A program made the position numbers and the translations under genes. Source: Clostridia bacterium (lineage in GTDB: Bacteria > Bacillota > Clostridia > Peptostreptococcales > Anaerovoracaceae). Taken from it: a stretch of DNA of 64,000 nt. The stretch is from positions 62,001-126,000 of the forward strand of contig CABJAP010000005.1 of NCBI GenBank assembly GCA_902363595.1, written 5' to 3'. The notes under the pieces are model-generated. The model saw only the letters and a program-made list of their open reading frames with translations, was not told the origin of the DNA and searched no databases. Positions 35,211-45,205 of the stretch are shown one piece after another; position 1 is the first letter of the stretch, and each line of letters begins with the position of its first letter.

Positions 35211-37643
35211 ATGTTAGTTCCAATCGAGTGGCTGAAAGATTATACTGATATTGATGTAGATACAAAGGAATTCTGCGACCGCATGATCATGTCGGGCTCC
35301 AATCTGGAGACCTGTGAATATTTCTGCGAAGAAATGGAAAATGTGGTGGTAGGCAGAATTGACAAAATAGAAAAACACCCGGATGCCGATAAGCTGGTGG
35401 TGTGCATGATTAACGTGGGTAAAGATGAACCAGTGCAGATCGTCACCGGTGCTCCCAATGTGTTCGAGGGAGCATATGTTCCGGTAGCGCTTCATAAGAG
35501 CAGGATTCCCGGACCGCTTCACGGAAAAGAAAAGGAAGAAGGCGGAACAAAGATTACCAAGGGTAAGCTGAGGGGCGTGGAATCCTTCGGCATGCTGTGC
35601 TCCGCAGGGGAACTGGGTTTTGACGACAAGGTAGTTCCGGTGGCCCACAGAGAGGGAATCTGGATTCTAGAGGAAGAATATCCTCTGGGCCAGGATTTTG
35701 CTGAGGCGCTGGGACTGAAGCAGGCAGTGGTGGATTTTGAAATCACCCCCAACCGCCCGGACTGTCTGTCCATGGTGGGAATGGCCAGAGAAGCGGCAGC
35801 CACCTTCGGCGGCAGCCTCAAGTATCCGGACACAGCCTGTACCGATGAAACCGACAAACAGGCAAAGGATTTCATTCAGGTGGAGATCAAGGATTCGGAA
35901 TTGTGCAGACGTTATGCGGCCAGAATCGTGACCGACGTCAAGATTGAACAATCCCCTTGGTGGCTCCAAAAGAGACTGATGTACGCCGGAATGCGTCCCA
36001 TCAACAATATTGTAGACATTACCAACTTTGTTATGCTGGAATTCGGACAGCCGATCCATGCCTTTGACATCCGTCAGATCGCTGATAACAGGATCATCGT
36101 CGAGCGGGCCCAGGAAGGCGAGACCTTTACAACCCTGGACAACACAGAGCGGACTCTCACAGAGGATATGCTGCTGATTAAAGACGGACAGCGGGGCGTA
36201 GCCATCGCCGGCGTCATGGGAGGACTCAATTCCGAAATCGAAAAGGATACGACAACTATTTTAATAGAATCGGCCAATTTCAACGGAGACAGCGTTCGGG
36301 CCACATCAAAAAAACTGGGCCTTAGAACAGAAGCTTCCTCCAGATTTGAAAAGGGAATCGATCCCAACCTGTGCCAGGCAGCCGCCGATCGGGTATGCAG
36401 ATTGATCGAGATCCTGGGATGCGGAAAAGTGGCGTACGGAACGGTGGACGTTTATCCAAACCAATTTAAGGCGCCTGTCATCGACGTGCGAGTTAGCCGG
36501 GTCAACCATGTGCTGGGAACCGATCTTTCGCGTCAGGATATGACTGGGATCTTCGAGAGCCTGGAGATGATCGTGGAAGGCGAAGGGGACATCATGAAAG
36601 TAACCCCGCCCACCATTCGTCAGGACTTACTGACAGAAGTGGACTTTGTCGAAGAAGTGGCAAGGATGTACGGCTACGATCAGCTGCCGGTCACCATTCC
36701 CAAGGGAAATTCCGAAGCAGGACAGTCAAGAGAACGGACCCTGGTGGATTTGGCCAGGGATACCCTGTGCGCTTTGGGTGCCAACGAGGTACAGACTTAC
36801 TCCTTCGTCAGCCCGAAAGGGGTGGACGACGTCAGGATCGATGAAGATTCCTGGGAACGGGATTTTGTAAAGATTACCAACCCTCTGGGAGAAGAAAACT
36901 CTGTAATGCGGACCATTCTCACCCCCAATATGCTGGAGGTCCTGGCCAGAAATTATTCACGAAATATTGAAGCTGTCCGCGCCTTTGAAATCGGCAGTAC
37001 CTTCATGACCAATATGATCGACCCGGAAAAGCTTCCCGACGAGCAGACCGGACTTTGCATCGGCATCTATGGAAACGATGCGGACTTCTTCACGCTCAAG
37101 GGAATGATCGTAGAAATGCTGAAAGTTCTGGGCGTGAAGGAAACCCTTTTTGAGGCGGAAAGTCAATACGGCGTATATCATCCGGGACGCTGCGCCAGAA
37201 TATCGGTAGGCGATGAGGAACTGGGCATCATGGGAGAAGTGCACCCGGATGTATCGGAGAAATTTGGAATCGGCACCAGATCGTACGTTTGCGAGCTGTT
37301 TTTCGACTCGGTGATCCGCCACGCCAATATTGAAAAGGCTTACGAGCCTCTGCCCAAATACCCTGCAACATCAAGAGACATTGCGCTGCTTGTGGATGAG
37401 GACATCCAAGTAGGTGATATAGAAAGCATTATCAAGGAACAAGGCAAAGCAATTTTGGAAAAGGTACAGCTATTTGACGTTTATCGCGGCAAACAGGTGG
37501 CCGAAGGAAAGAAGAGCGTAGCTTTTGCTCTGACCTACAGAGATAAAAACAAGACCCTTACCGATGAAGACGTAGCAAAAGTTCATGATAAAGTCCTTGA
37601 AGCGCTGAAAGAAAAAGTCAATGCAGTATTAAGGGAAATTTAA
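35211..37643 (+). CDS. pheT: Phenylalanine--tRNA ligase beta subunit
   Basis: Full length (810 residues). In order: N-terminal tRNA-binding OB domain (KIEKHPDADKLVVCMINVG), B3/B4 editing domain, B5 domain, catalytic-like core (EEVARMYGYDQLP) and the C-terminal anticodon-binding ferredoxin fold (YPATSRDIALLVDEDI). It lies 12 bp after pheS and forms the alpha2-beta2 enzyme with it. Confidence 0.98.
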   Translation: MLVPIEWLKDYTDIDVDTKEFCDRMIMSGSNLETCEYFCEEMENVVVGRIDKIEKHPDADKLVVCMINVGKDEPVQIVTGAPNVFEGAYVPVALHKSRIPGPLHGKEKEEGGTKITKGKLRGVESFGMLCSAGELGFDDKVVPVAHREGIWILEEEYPLGQDFAEALGLKQAVVDFEITPNRPDCLSMVGMAREAAATFGGSLKYPDTACTDETDKQAKDFIQVEIKDSELCRRYAARIVTDVKIEQSPWWLQKRLMYAGMRPINNIVDITNFVMLEFGQPIHAFDIRQIADNRIIVERAQEGETFTTLDNTERTLTEDMLLIKDGQRGVAIAGVMGGLNSEIEKDTTTILIESANFNGDSVRATSKKLGLRTEASSRFEKGIDPNLCQAAADRVCRLIEILGCGKVAYGTVDVYPNQFKAPVIDVRVSRVNHVLGTDLSRQDMTGIFESLEMIVEGEGDIMKVTPPTIRQDLLTEVDFVEEVARMYGYDQLPVTIPKGNSEAGQSRERTLVDLARDTLCALGANEVQTYSFVSPKGVDDVRIDEDSWERDFVKITNPLGEENSVMRTILTPNMLEVLARNYSRNIEAVRAFEIGSTFMTNMIDPEKLPDEQTGLCIGIYGNDADFFTLKGMIVEMLKVLGVKETLFEAESQYGVYHPGRCARISVGDEELGIMGEVHPDVSEKFGIGTRSYVCELFFDSVIRHANIEKAYEPLPKYPATSRDIALLVDEDIQVGDIESIIKEQGKAILEKVQLFDVYRGKQVAEGKKSVAFALTYRDKNKTLTDEDVAKVHDKVLEALKEKVNAVLREI

Positions 37644-37657
37644 AGGGGAGGTAAGCT

Positions 37658-38248
37658 GTGGAAAGCAACAAAGTAAGTGTAAAGATCTACGGACAGGAGT
37701 ATGTGATATCCGGTGAAAAGCCCAGGGAGCAGATCGTAAAGGTAGCTGCTTACGTGGACAACCAGATGCACGAGATCGCCAGCGCGGCGCCGTCCTGCTC
37801 GGTTACCGACCTGGCAGTCTTATCGGCAGTCAACATTGCCGATGAAAGTTTTGTAAGCAAGGAAGAGGTTGAAGAACTGAAAAAGCTCAATGTCCAGCTG
37901 GAAAAGGATGCGCAGCATTACGTTCAGCTCTGGGATGAATCCAAAAAGAATTTCCTCCAATACAAGGAGGAGAATCAGGGCGTTGCCAGTCAGCGCGATG
38001 AGATGACCCAGAAGGCCGCGGCAAAAGAGCGGGAAATCCAGGAACTGAAAATGGCCGCGGAAAAACTGCAGGATGAACTGCAGAAAGCCGCCCAGCAGAC
38101 CCTGGAAGAAGCAAAAAAGAAAGCTCAGCAGGCGATCGATGAAGCCGAGGCCAAATGCAAGGAGCTTGAGAACAGTTTCTTTGACCTTCAGATGGAAAAT
38201 CTCCAGCTAAAAAAAGAGTTGGAGACATACAGACGAAATATGGAATAA
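37658..38248 (+). CDS. zapA: ZapA-like cell division protein with long coiled coil
   Basis: The first 60 residues match ZapA (VKIYGQEYVISGE, then YVDNQMHEIA), which bundles FtsZ filaments. Residues 70-196 are a long coiled coil, longer than the usual 90-110-residue ZapA. The GTG start has GGGGAGG upstream. Its place between pheT and mutS2 is typical for Firmicutes. Confidence 0.9.
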   Translation: MESNKVSVKIYGQEYVISGEKPREQIVKVAAYVDNQMHEIASAAPSCSVTDLAVLSAVNIADESFVSKEEVEELKKLNVQLEKDAQHYVQLWDESKKNFLQYKEENQGVASQRDEMTQKAAAKEREIQELKMAAEKLQDELQKAAQQTLEEAKKKAQQAIDEAEAKCKELENSFFDLQMENLQLKKELETYRRNME

Positions 38249-38257
38249 AGGAAACAA

Positions 38258-40636
38258 ATGAAAACAAAATCGATCAATGTTTTGGAATACAACAAGATCA
38301 TAGCAAAATTAGAAGAACAGGCCGGCTCTGAAATGGCGAAAAAAATCATTTCAGAGCTTACGCCTTCTCATGAAGTACCCGCAATACGGGACATGCTTGC
38401 AGAAACCACAGAAGCGGTGAAACTGATCGTCCATAAAGGACCATTGCCGCTCGGTGGTTTTTATGATATTGAGGATAGTCTGCATTTAGCAAGAAAAGGC
38501 GGCAGTCTAACCATGAAACAGCTTTTGCAGGTCCTGTACAACCTGGCTCTTGCAAGGAGGGTAACCACCTTTCTCAAGAGCGATCTTCCGCCTCTGCCCA
38601 TCATTGAAAGCATCGCGGAAGTGATCGCGGTACACAAAAGGCTGGAAGATGAAATCGACCGCTGCATTTTGTCAGAGGACGAGATGGCGGACAATGCCAG
38701 TCCGGATCTGAAAAATATACGCAGATCCATCCTTCGCCAGAACGATGCTCTGAAAGCGAGGATCAACCAAATCCTCAATTCGTCGGATAATAAGACGCTG
38801 CTCCAGGATTCCATCGTTACGATGCGGGACGGCAGATACGTCATTCCCGTTAAAGCAGAACATCGGGCCAGATTCCCCGGGATCATCCATGATCAGAGCG
38901 CTACCGGCGCTACCGTGTTCATTGAGCCCCAGGTGATCGTCAATCTCAACAACGAACTGCGCCAACTGGAATTGCAGGAAAAAGCCGAAATCGACCGTAT
39001 TCTGGCAGAGCTGTCCGGCGCTGTTTCGGAGCATTATCACGATCTTCTCAACAACCAGAAGCTGCTGATCCAGCTGGATGTGATTATGGCCAAAGGCAAG
39101 CTGTCCGCTCTGCAGCACGGCGAAGAGCCGTCCGTCAGTCAGGGCGGGGAACTGATCTTTAAAGAAGCCAGGCATCCGCTCATAGACTCTAAAAAAGTGG
39201 TGCCGATCAATGTTTCCATTGGAGACGGCTACAACACCCTGGTCATAACCGGACCCAATACAGGCGGAAAAACCGTAACTTTGAAGACAGTAGGCCTGTT
39301 GTCGATGATGGCTCAGACCGGGCTTCATATACCGGCGGCCAGCGGCAGCAAAATTCCTGTTTTTCAGGAAATTTTCGCGGACATCGGCGATGAGCAGAGC
39401 ATCGAACAGAGCCTTTCCACATTTTCTTCCCATATGACCAATATCGTGGATATTGTAACAAATGCAGGAGAGGATTGTCTGGTACTAGTGGATGAACTGG
39501 GTGCGGGAACTGACCCGACGGAAGGCGCGGCTTTGGCGATTTCCATTTTGGAGAGCCTTTATGAGAAGGGGGCTAAGACCATCGCCACAACTCATTACAC
39601 GGAGCTGAAGAAATATGCCATTTCCACCGATGGAGTGGAGAATGCATCCATGGAATTCAATGTGGAAACCCTGAGTCCCACTTACCGGCTGGCGATCGGA
39701 GTCCCCGGAAAATCCAACGCCTTTGAAATTTCTCAAAAGCTGGGTCTTCCCGAAGCGATCATTGAAAAATCCAGGAGACTCCTGGACGGAGGCGATATCC
39801 AGTTCGAAGAAGTCATTTCCGCACTGGAAGCCGATCGAAAAGCGGCAGAGGAAGAGCGGGACGAGGCGGTGATGCTCAATATCGCTATGAAGAAGCAAAA
39901 AGAAGAGCTGGATAAACAGACCCGCAGACTGGAAGAACAAAAAACGAAGATTCTTAACCAGGCCAAGGCTGAGGCCAGACGGATGATTGAGGAAGCTAAG
40001 GCAGTTTCCAAAGAGGTTCAGGAGGAACTGCGCGAGCTGACAAAAATCGAGAGCCTGGGTCAGAGGAATAAAAAATTCGACGAAAACCGCAAGCGGATCA
40101 AAGACGCGGCAGGGAAATACAGAGAAAAGGTTATTCGCGAAGTAAATGATAATCCGGTAGCGCCGGAAGATCTCAAGCTGGGAGACCGGGTTAAGGTCTT
40201 GAGCCTGGATCAAAAGGGCGAAATTGTATCTCTGCCCGATGATAAAGGAGAGCTGATGGTCCAGGTGGGAATCCTGAAAGCTAAGGTGAATCTGGATGAT
40301 ATCATGCTTATTGAAGGCGGAGCACTGGATATCAATCGGCCGAAAAAAGTCAAAAAGAATTATGGCAGCATGTATAAAGCCAAAGCCCAGAACGTTTCCA
40401 TCTCCATCGATGTGCGGGGGAAAAATCTGGACGATGCCGCCATGGATGTGGACAAATATTTGGACGACGCCACCATGGCAGGTCTGAAAGAGGTTACCAT
40501 CATCCACGGACGCGGCGAAGGCGTTCTCATGAAAGGGCTGCAGGATATGATGCGGGGCCATAGACATGTAAAACGATTTCGAAAAGGAAAATTTGATGAA
40601 GGCGGAGACGGCGTGACCGTTGTTTCCCTGAAATAG
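38258..40636 (+). CDS. mutS2: Endonuclease MutS2 (RqcU-type)
   Basis: This 792-residue protein has the MutS core without the mismatch-reading domain, Walker A TGPNTGGKTV near residue 330, Walker B LVLVDELGAGTDPTEGAAL, a KOW-like middle part and the C-terminal Smr nuclease domain (SIDVRGKNLDDA, then IIHGRGEGVL). Members suppress recombination and split stalled, collided ribosomes. It starts 10 bp after zapA. Confidence 0.97.
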   Translation: MKTKSINVLEYNKIIAKLEEQAGSEMAKKIISELTPSHEVPAIRDMLAETTEAVKLIVHKGPLPLGGFYDIEDSLHLARKGGSLTMKQLLQVLYNLALARRVTTFLKSDLPPLPIIESIAEVIAVHKRLEDEIDRCILSEDEMADNASPDLKNIRRSILRQNDALKARINQILNSSDNKTLLQDSIVTMRDGRYVIPVKAEHRARFPGIIHDQSATGATVFIEPQVIVNLNNELRQLELQEKAEIDRILAELSGAVSEHYHDLLNNQKLLIQLDVIMAKGKLSALQHGEEPSVSQGGELIFKEARHPLIDSKKVVPINVSIGDGYNTLVITGPNTGGKTVTLKTVGLLSMMAQTGLHIPAASGSKIPVFQEIFADIGDEQSIEQSLSTFSSHMTNIVDIVTNAGEDCLVLVDELGAGTDPTEGAALAISILESLYEKGAKTIATTHYTELKKYAISTDGVENASMEFNVETLSPTYRLAIGVPGKSNAFEISQKLGLPEAIIEKSRRLLDGGDIQFEEVISALEADRKAAEEERDEAVMLNIAMKKQKEELDKQTRRLEEQKTKILNQAKAEARRMIEEAKAVSKEVQEELRELTKIESLGQRNKKFDENRKRIKDAAGKYREKVIREVNDNPVAPEDLKLGDRVKVLSLDQKGEIVSLPDDKGELMVQVGILKAKVNLDDIMLIEGGALDINRPKKVKKNYGSMYKAKAQNVSISIDVRGKNLDDAAMDVDKYLDDATMAGLKEVTIIHGRGEGVLMKGLQDMMRGHRHVKRFRKGKFDEGGDGVTVVSLK

Positions 40637-40646
40637 AGGTGGCGGT

Positions 40647-41090
40647 ATGTATATGATCAGCGCCTGTTTATTGGGCGAAAACTGTAAATATAACGGCGGA
40701 AACAACCGCTGCCAGTGGGTGGTGGATTTTGCCAAAGCCCATTCGTATGTGCCGGTCTGCCCGGAAACCCAGGTCGGTCTTCCCGCGCCCCGTCCCCCTG
40801 CTGAGATTTGCGCGGATAAAGTCCTGGACTGTGAAGGAAAGGACTTGACAGAGGCATTTGCCCGGGGAGCGGAGGCGAGCTGGGAACTGGCCAAGAAGGC
40901 GGCCTCTGATGCCGGAGAGAACATTGAAGGGGCGATTCTCAAGGCCAAAAGCCCTTCTTGCGGAAGGGATCGGATTTACGACGGAACATTTTCTGACAGG
41001 CTCACAGCCGGGGACGGATACCTGGTACGCCTGCTGAAGAACCATCACATCGATGTTATTACGGAAAAGGAGAACCTAGAAGATGATTAA
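40647..41090 (+). CDS. DUF523 family protein
   Basis: A 147-residue protein with several conserved cysteines (ISACLLG, VCPE, LKAKSPSCG) typical of DUF523. Members are thought to bind metal or an Fe-S cluster and some act with thiouridine enzymes; the role here is unknown. It overlaps argS by 8 bp, so the two are translated together. Confidence 0.9.
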   Translation: MYMISACLLGENCKYNGGNNRCQWVVDFAKAHSYVPVCPETQVGLPAPRPPAEICADKVLDCEGKDLTEAFARGAEASWELAKKAASDAGENIEGAILKAKSPSCGRDRIYDGTFSDRLTAGDGYLVRLLKNHHIDVITEKENLEDD

Positions 41091-42798
41091 TTACAAAGAA
41101 AAAATCGCGCAGCTTTTGAGCACAGCTGTGGAAGGTCTTACAACTGAAGAATTGCAGAATATGGTGGAAGTACCCGCAGATGGAAAGATGGGCGACTATG
41201 CCTTTCCGTGTTTTCGTCTGGCAAAGATTCTGCGTAAGGCTCCGCCTATGATCGCCAAGGATATCGCGCAAAAGATCAGCGATGATCCGATTTTCGCCAA
41301 AGTGGAGCCGGTGAACGCTTACGTCAATATGTTCCTTTCCAGAGACGTTTATGTGAAGGATACCCTGGGGGATGTGATTGAACAAGGCGATCATTATGGA
41401 CGCAGCGACGCGGGACAGGGAAAAACGGTCATTGTCGAATATTCCTCTCCCAACATCGCCAAGCCTTTTCACATCGGCCATATCAGAAGTACGGTAATCG
41501 GAAATTCCATCTATAAAATTTACGATTTCCTGGGTTATGATACGGTACGGATCAACCACTTGGGTGACTATGGAACTCAGTTCGGTAAGATGATCTGTGC
41601 TTACAGAAGATGGGGAAATAAAGAAGACGTTATTAACGAGCCCATTAAAACCTTGCTGTCCTACTATACCAAATTCCATGTAGAAGTGGAAAACGATCCC
41701 AGCCTGGACCAGGAAGCGAGAGATATCTTCACCAGACTGGAAAAGGGCGAGCCGGAAGAAGTGGAATTGTGGCAGTGGTTCCGGGATGAAAGTCTGAAAG
41801 AATTTACCCGGGTATACGATATGCTGGGCATTGAATTTGATTCCTATGCGGGCGAGAGCTTTTATTCCGATAAGATGCCCCGTTTTGTCCAGGAGCTGAA
41901 GGACGCTAATCTTCTGAAAGAGTCAGAAGGCGCTCAGATCGTCGATCTGGAAGCGTACGGAATGTCGCCCGCGCTCATTACCAAATCCGACGGTTCCACC
42001 TTGTATATCACCAGAGATATCGCGGCAGCGGTTTATAGAAAAGAGCATTATGATTTCTATAAGAACATCTATGTGGTTGCTTCCCAGCAGAACCTGCATT
42101 TCCAGCAGTGGATTAAAATCGTAGAGCTTTTGGGCTACGATTGGGCCCATGACTGCGTGCATGTTCCTTTCGGCCTTGTTAGTCTGGAGGACGGAACCAT
42201 GTCCACCAGAGAGGGCAGAGTGGTATTCCTGGAGGATGTGCTCAACCGGGCCGTGGAACAGACCAGAGAAATCATCAAGGAAAAGAATGTCAATACGGAC
42301 AGCATCGAAGAGACGGCCAAGATGGTCGGAATCGGCGCCGTTATGTTCCAGGAGCTTTCCAATAACCGGATCAAAGATTACGTGTTCTCCTGGGATAAAG
42401 TTCTCAACTTCGAAGGCGAGACCGGTCCTTATGTCCAGTACACCCACGCCAGAGCTGCCAGCGTGCTGAGAAAAGCCGGCGATGAGGTGGTAAAAAAAGC
42501 CCGGACAGCGGACATCGATACCAGCTATATCACCGGCGACAGCGCTTACGACCTGGCCAGATTGATCTATGCTTTCCCGGCCGCAGTCAAAGAAGCGGGA
42601 GACAAATACGAACCTTCTATCGTAACCAGACATATTGTAAATATAGCGCAGGCTTTCAACCGTTTCTATCATGATGAACACGTTCTGGTGGACAATGAGG
42701 ACGAAAAGATTGCCAAGGTAGCGCTGGTCATCGCGGCCAAGAACACCATTAAAAACGGGCTGGGGCTCTTGGGCATCCAGGCTCCGGAAAAAATGTAA
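41083..42798 (+). CDS. argS: Arginine--tRNA ligase
   Basis: In 571 residues this class I synthetase has the N-terminal tRNA-recognition domain, the HIGH motif in the variant HIGH (AKPFHIGHIRS), the KMSKS-equivalent region MSTREGRVV, and the helical anticodon-binding domain ending in GLGLLGIQAPEKM. It charges tRNA(Arg). AGGAG lies in the DUF523 tail. Confidence 0.98.
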   Translation: MINYKEKIAQLLSTAVEGLTTEELQNMVEVPADGKMGDYAFPCFRLAKILRKAPPMIAKDIAQKISDDPIFAKVEPVNAYVNMFLSRDVYVKDTLGDVIEQGDHYGRSDAGQGKTVIVEYSSPNIAKPFHIGHIRSTVIGNSIYKIYDFLGYDTVRINHLGDYGTQFGKMICAYRRWGNKEDVINEPIKTLLSYYTKFHVEVENDPSLDQEARDIFTRLEKGEPEEVELWQWFRDESLKEFTRVYDMLGIEFDSYAGESFYSDKMPRFVQELKDANLLKESEGAQIVDLEAYGMSPALITKSDGSTLYITRDIAAAVYRKEHYDFYKNIYVVASQQNLHFQQWIKIVELLGYDWAHDCVHVPFGLVSLEDGTMSTREGRVVFLEDVLNRAVEQTREIIKEKNVNTDSIEETAKMVGIGAVMFQELSNNRIKDYVFSWDKVLNFEGETGPYVQYTHARAASVLRKAGDEVVKKARTADIDTSYITGDSAYDLARLIYAFPAAVKEAGDKYEPSIVTRHIVNIAQAFNRFYHDEHVLVDNEDEKIAKVALVIAAKNTIKNGLGLLGIQAPEKM

Positions 42799-42813
42799 GG
42801 AGAGCAGAGTTTC

Positions 42814-43686
42814 ATGAGATATGAAGGAAATATATTCAGACCGCCAAGTGAAGCGTACAGCCTGATCGTCCAGGTGACCATCGGCTGTTCCCATAATAAG
42901 TGTACTTTTTGCAGTATGTACAAGGATAAAACATTCCGTGTGAGAAATCCGGAGGAAGTGTTGGAAGATTTGGATATGGCCCGCCAGCGGTATCGGCGGG
43001 TAGAACGAATTTTTCTCGCCGACGGCGATGCTCTTGCGCTGAGCAATGCCAAGCTGCTGCGCATTCTGAACCACATCCAGAAGCTGTTTCCGGAATGTGA
43101 ACGGGTAAACGTATACGGATCGCCCAAGGATGTACTTCATAAAACGCCGGAGGAACTGCGGGAGCTTTATGAAAATGGTGTTAAGATCATTTATATCGGC
43201 GCCGAGTCCGGCAGCGACCAGGTGCTGAAAGATATCTGCAAGGGAGCGACGCGGGCAGAGATCATTGAAGCAGTGAGGAAGATCGAGGATTCGGGCATTA
43301 AGGCGTCTGTGACCTTTATTTCCGGCATGGGCGGCAGAGACGGCTGGGAGGATCATGCGGTGCAGACCGGGACCATGATCAGCCAGATGGAACCTTCCTA
43401 TGTGGGGCTTCTGACCCTCATGGTAGAACCGGGCGTTCCTTTGGAAAAAGATATCCGTTCCGGCAAGTTCCAAGTGCTGACCGCTGAAGAAGTGGTGGCG
43501 GAAACGCTGCTGATGCTGAAAAACATCGATGTTAAGAGACGGTGCGTGTTCAGGAGCAACCATGCATCCAACTATGTGTCCCTGCGGGGAGATCTGCCGC
43601 AGGATAAAGAAAAGATGATTGGCCTTTTGAGACGGGCGATGAAGGATCACAATATGCTCAAGGATGAGCGTTTCAGAATGTTGTAG
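42814..43686 (+). CDS. Radical SAM protein (Elp3/YgiQ-like, small)
   Basis: The 290-residue protein holds the Fe-S ligands C-x3-C-x2-C in CSHNKCTFCSMY near residue 24 and the barrel strands RIFLADGDALALSNAKL and IYIGAESGSDQVL. These are typical of Clostridia coproporphyrinogen-oxidase-like radical SAM enzymes whose substrate is unknown. No C-terminal accessory cluster is visible. It precedes a second radical SAM gene. Confidence 0.9.
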   Translation: MRYEGNIFRPPSEAYSLIVQVTIGCSHNKCTFCSMYKDKTFRVRNPEEVLEDLDMARQRYRRVERIFLADGDALALSNAKLLRILNHIQKLFPECERVNVYGSPKDVLHKTPEELRELYENGVKIIYIGAESGSDQVLKDICKGATRAEIIEAVRKIEDSGIKASVTFISGMGGRDGWEDHAVQTGTMISQMEPSYVGLLTLMVEPGVPLEKDIRSGKFQVLTAEEVVAETLLMLKNIDVKRRCVFRSNHASNYVSLRGDLPQDKEKMIGLLRRAMKDHNMLKDERFRML

Positions 43687-43699
43687 TGAAGGGAATTGC

Positions 43700-45196
43700 A
43701 TGAAGGTACTGTTGACCACACTGAATTCAAAATATGTGCATTCCAATCTGGCCTTAAAATATCTGTACCTGGCGGGAAAACACGTCTGCGATGGTCTGGA
43801 CATAAAGGAATATACCATCAACAACAGCAGAGATTATGTGTTTACCGAGCTGGTGACGGCGGATTACGATGCAGTCTGTTTTTCCTGCTATATCTGGAAT
43901 ATTGAAAAAATATTGGAGCTGGCGGCGGATCTGAAGAAGGCCCGCCCTCAAATCCAAATCCTTTTGGGCGGCCCGGAGGTCAGCTACGATGGGGAGCAGG
44001 TTTTGCGGGATAACCCGTTGGTGGACTTTGTTCTCGCCGGTGAAGGAGAGAATAGCTTTCCCCAGTGGTGCCGGGCGCTGGCAGGGGATATTCCTTTTGA
44101 GCAGGCTGCCGGTCTGGTGTATCGGAGCCATGGTCGGATTTATGCCAATCCCGTGGCAGAGCCGGTGAACCTTCTGCAGATTCCGTTCCCGTATGAGACG
44201 TTTCCCTGCGAGACGGACCGGGTGATTTACTATGAATCGTCGCGGGGCTGCCCCTTTGGGTGCAGCTACTGCATATCCTCGCTGGACAAGCGTATCCGCA
44301 GCCTGCCTGTGGAGCGGGTCAAAGCCGACTTGCGCTGTTTTCTCGACCAGAATGTAAAGCAGGTCAAGTTTTTGGACAGAACCTTCAATTGGGATAAGGC
44401 CCGGACTTTGGAGATCTTTCAATTTCTCATGGATCAGGACAACGGTGTGACCAATTTTCATTTTGAAATTTGTGCCGATCTGCTGGATGATGAGCTTTTT
44501 CTAGTGTTGGGCCAGGCCAGAGAAGGATTGTTTCAATTTGAGATTGGGATCCAGTCCACCAATGGGGATACCCTTTCAGCAGTCAGAAGAACCAGCGATA
44601 CGGCCGCAGTTCTGGCAAGCGTAGGCAGGCTGGTCTTGCTGGGAAACAGCCATATTCATGTGGATCTGATCGCGGGACTTCCCTATGAGGACTACCGGAT
44701 TTTCCGAAAATCCTTCAATGATGTTTACGCACTGGGCGCAGACAACCTTCAGCTTGGATTTTTAAAGCTCTTAAAGGGAACCTCCATTCGGGCGGATGAG
44801 AAAAAATACGGCTATGTCTATATGAGTAAAGCGCCTTATCAGATCATTTCCAATCAATTTCTTACAGCGGAGGAAGTGTGCCGGCTGAAACAAATTGAGA
44901 CGGTTTTGGATCTTTACTATAACCGGGGCGGCTTTGCACATACGTTATCTGAGGCTGTTTCAGCGACCGCCGAAACGCCCTTTGATTTTTATGAAGCTCT
45001 CGCGGGTTACTATTATGCAGAGGGGTTTCAACACCGATCGCACAAAAAGGAAGACCTCTACCGAATTCTTTTCCAGTTCTTCGGCTCGATGGGGCGGGGA
45101 GAGCAGTTTCTTCCGCTGCTGGAACGGGATTTAAAGCAAACCATGAACTTTGATGCAGTTAAAAAATTTTTTAGAAAGGGATGGACAATCCTGTAG
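43700..45196 (+). CDS. B12-binding radical SAM protein (DUF4080 type)
   Basis: A 498-residue protein starting at ATG 43700 (GAAGGGA upstream; the frame extends back to 43664 but overlaps the previous gene). Residues 1-140 form a B12-binding-like domain (LTTLNSKYVHSNLALKYLYL, LLGGPEVSYDGE). The radical SAM site is SSRGCPFGCSYCISS near residue 185. A DUF4080 tail follows. Such enzymes methylate or rearrange unactivated carbons; the substrate is unknown. Confidence 0.9.
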   Translation: MKVLLTTLNSKYVHSNLALKYLYLAGKHVCDGLDIKEYTINNSRDYVFTELVTADYDAVCFSCYIWNIEKILELAADLKKARPQIQILLGGPEVSYDGEQVLRDNPLVDFVLAGEGENSFPQWCRALAGDIPFEQAAGLVYRSHGRIYANPVAEPVNLLQIPFPYETFPCETDRVIYYESSRGCPFGCSYCISSLDKRIRSLPVERVKADLRCFLDQNVKQVKFLDRTFNWDKARTLEIFQFLMDQDNGVTNFHFEICADLLDDELFLVLGQAREGLFQFEIGIQSTNGDTLSAVRRTSDTAAVLASVGRLVLLGNSHIHVDLIAGLPYEDYRIFRKSFNDVYALGADNLQLGFLKLLKGTSIRADEKKYGYVYMSKAPYQIISNQFLTAEEVCRLKQIETVLDLYYNRGGFAHTLSEAVSATAETPFDFYEALAGYYYAEGFQHRSHKKEDLYRILFQFFGSMGRGEQFLPLLERDLKQTMNFDAVKKFFRKGWTIL

Positions 45197-45205
45197 GTGG
45201 AACAT

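Noticed and set aside
39485..40948. 487-codon minus-strand frame across mutS2
   Set aside because: Shadow of mutS2, whose Walker and Smr motifs are on the plus strand.
41923..43824. Long 633-codon minus-strand frame across argS and the radical SAM gene
   Set aside because: Shadow of two strongly supported plus-strand genes; no start site or domain.
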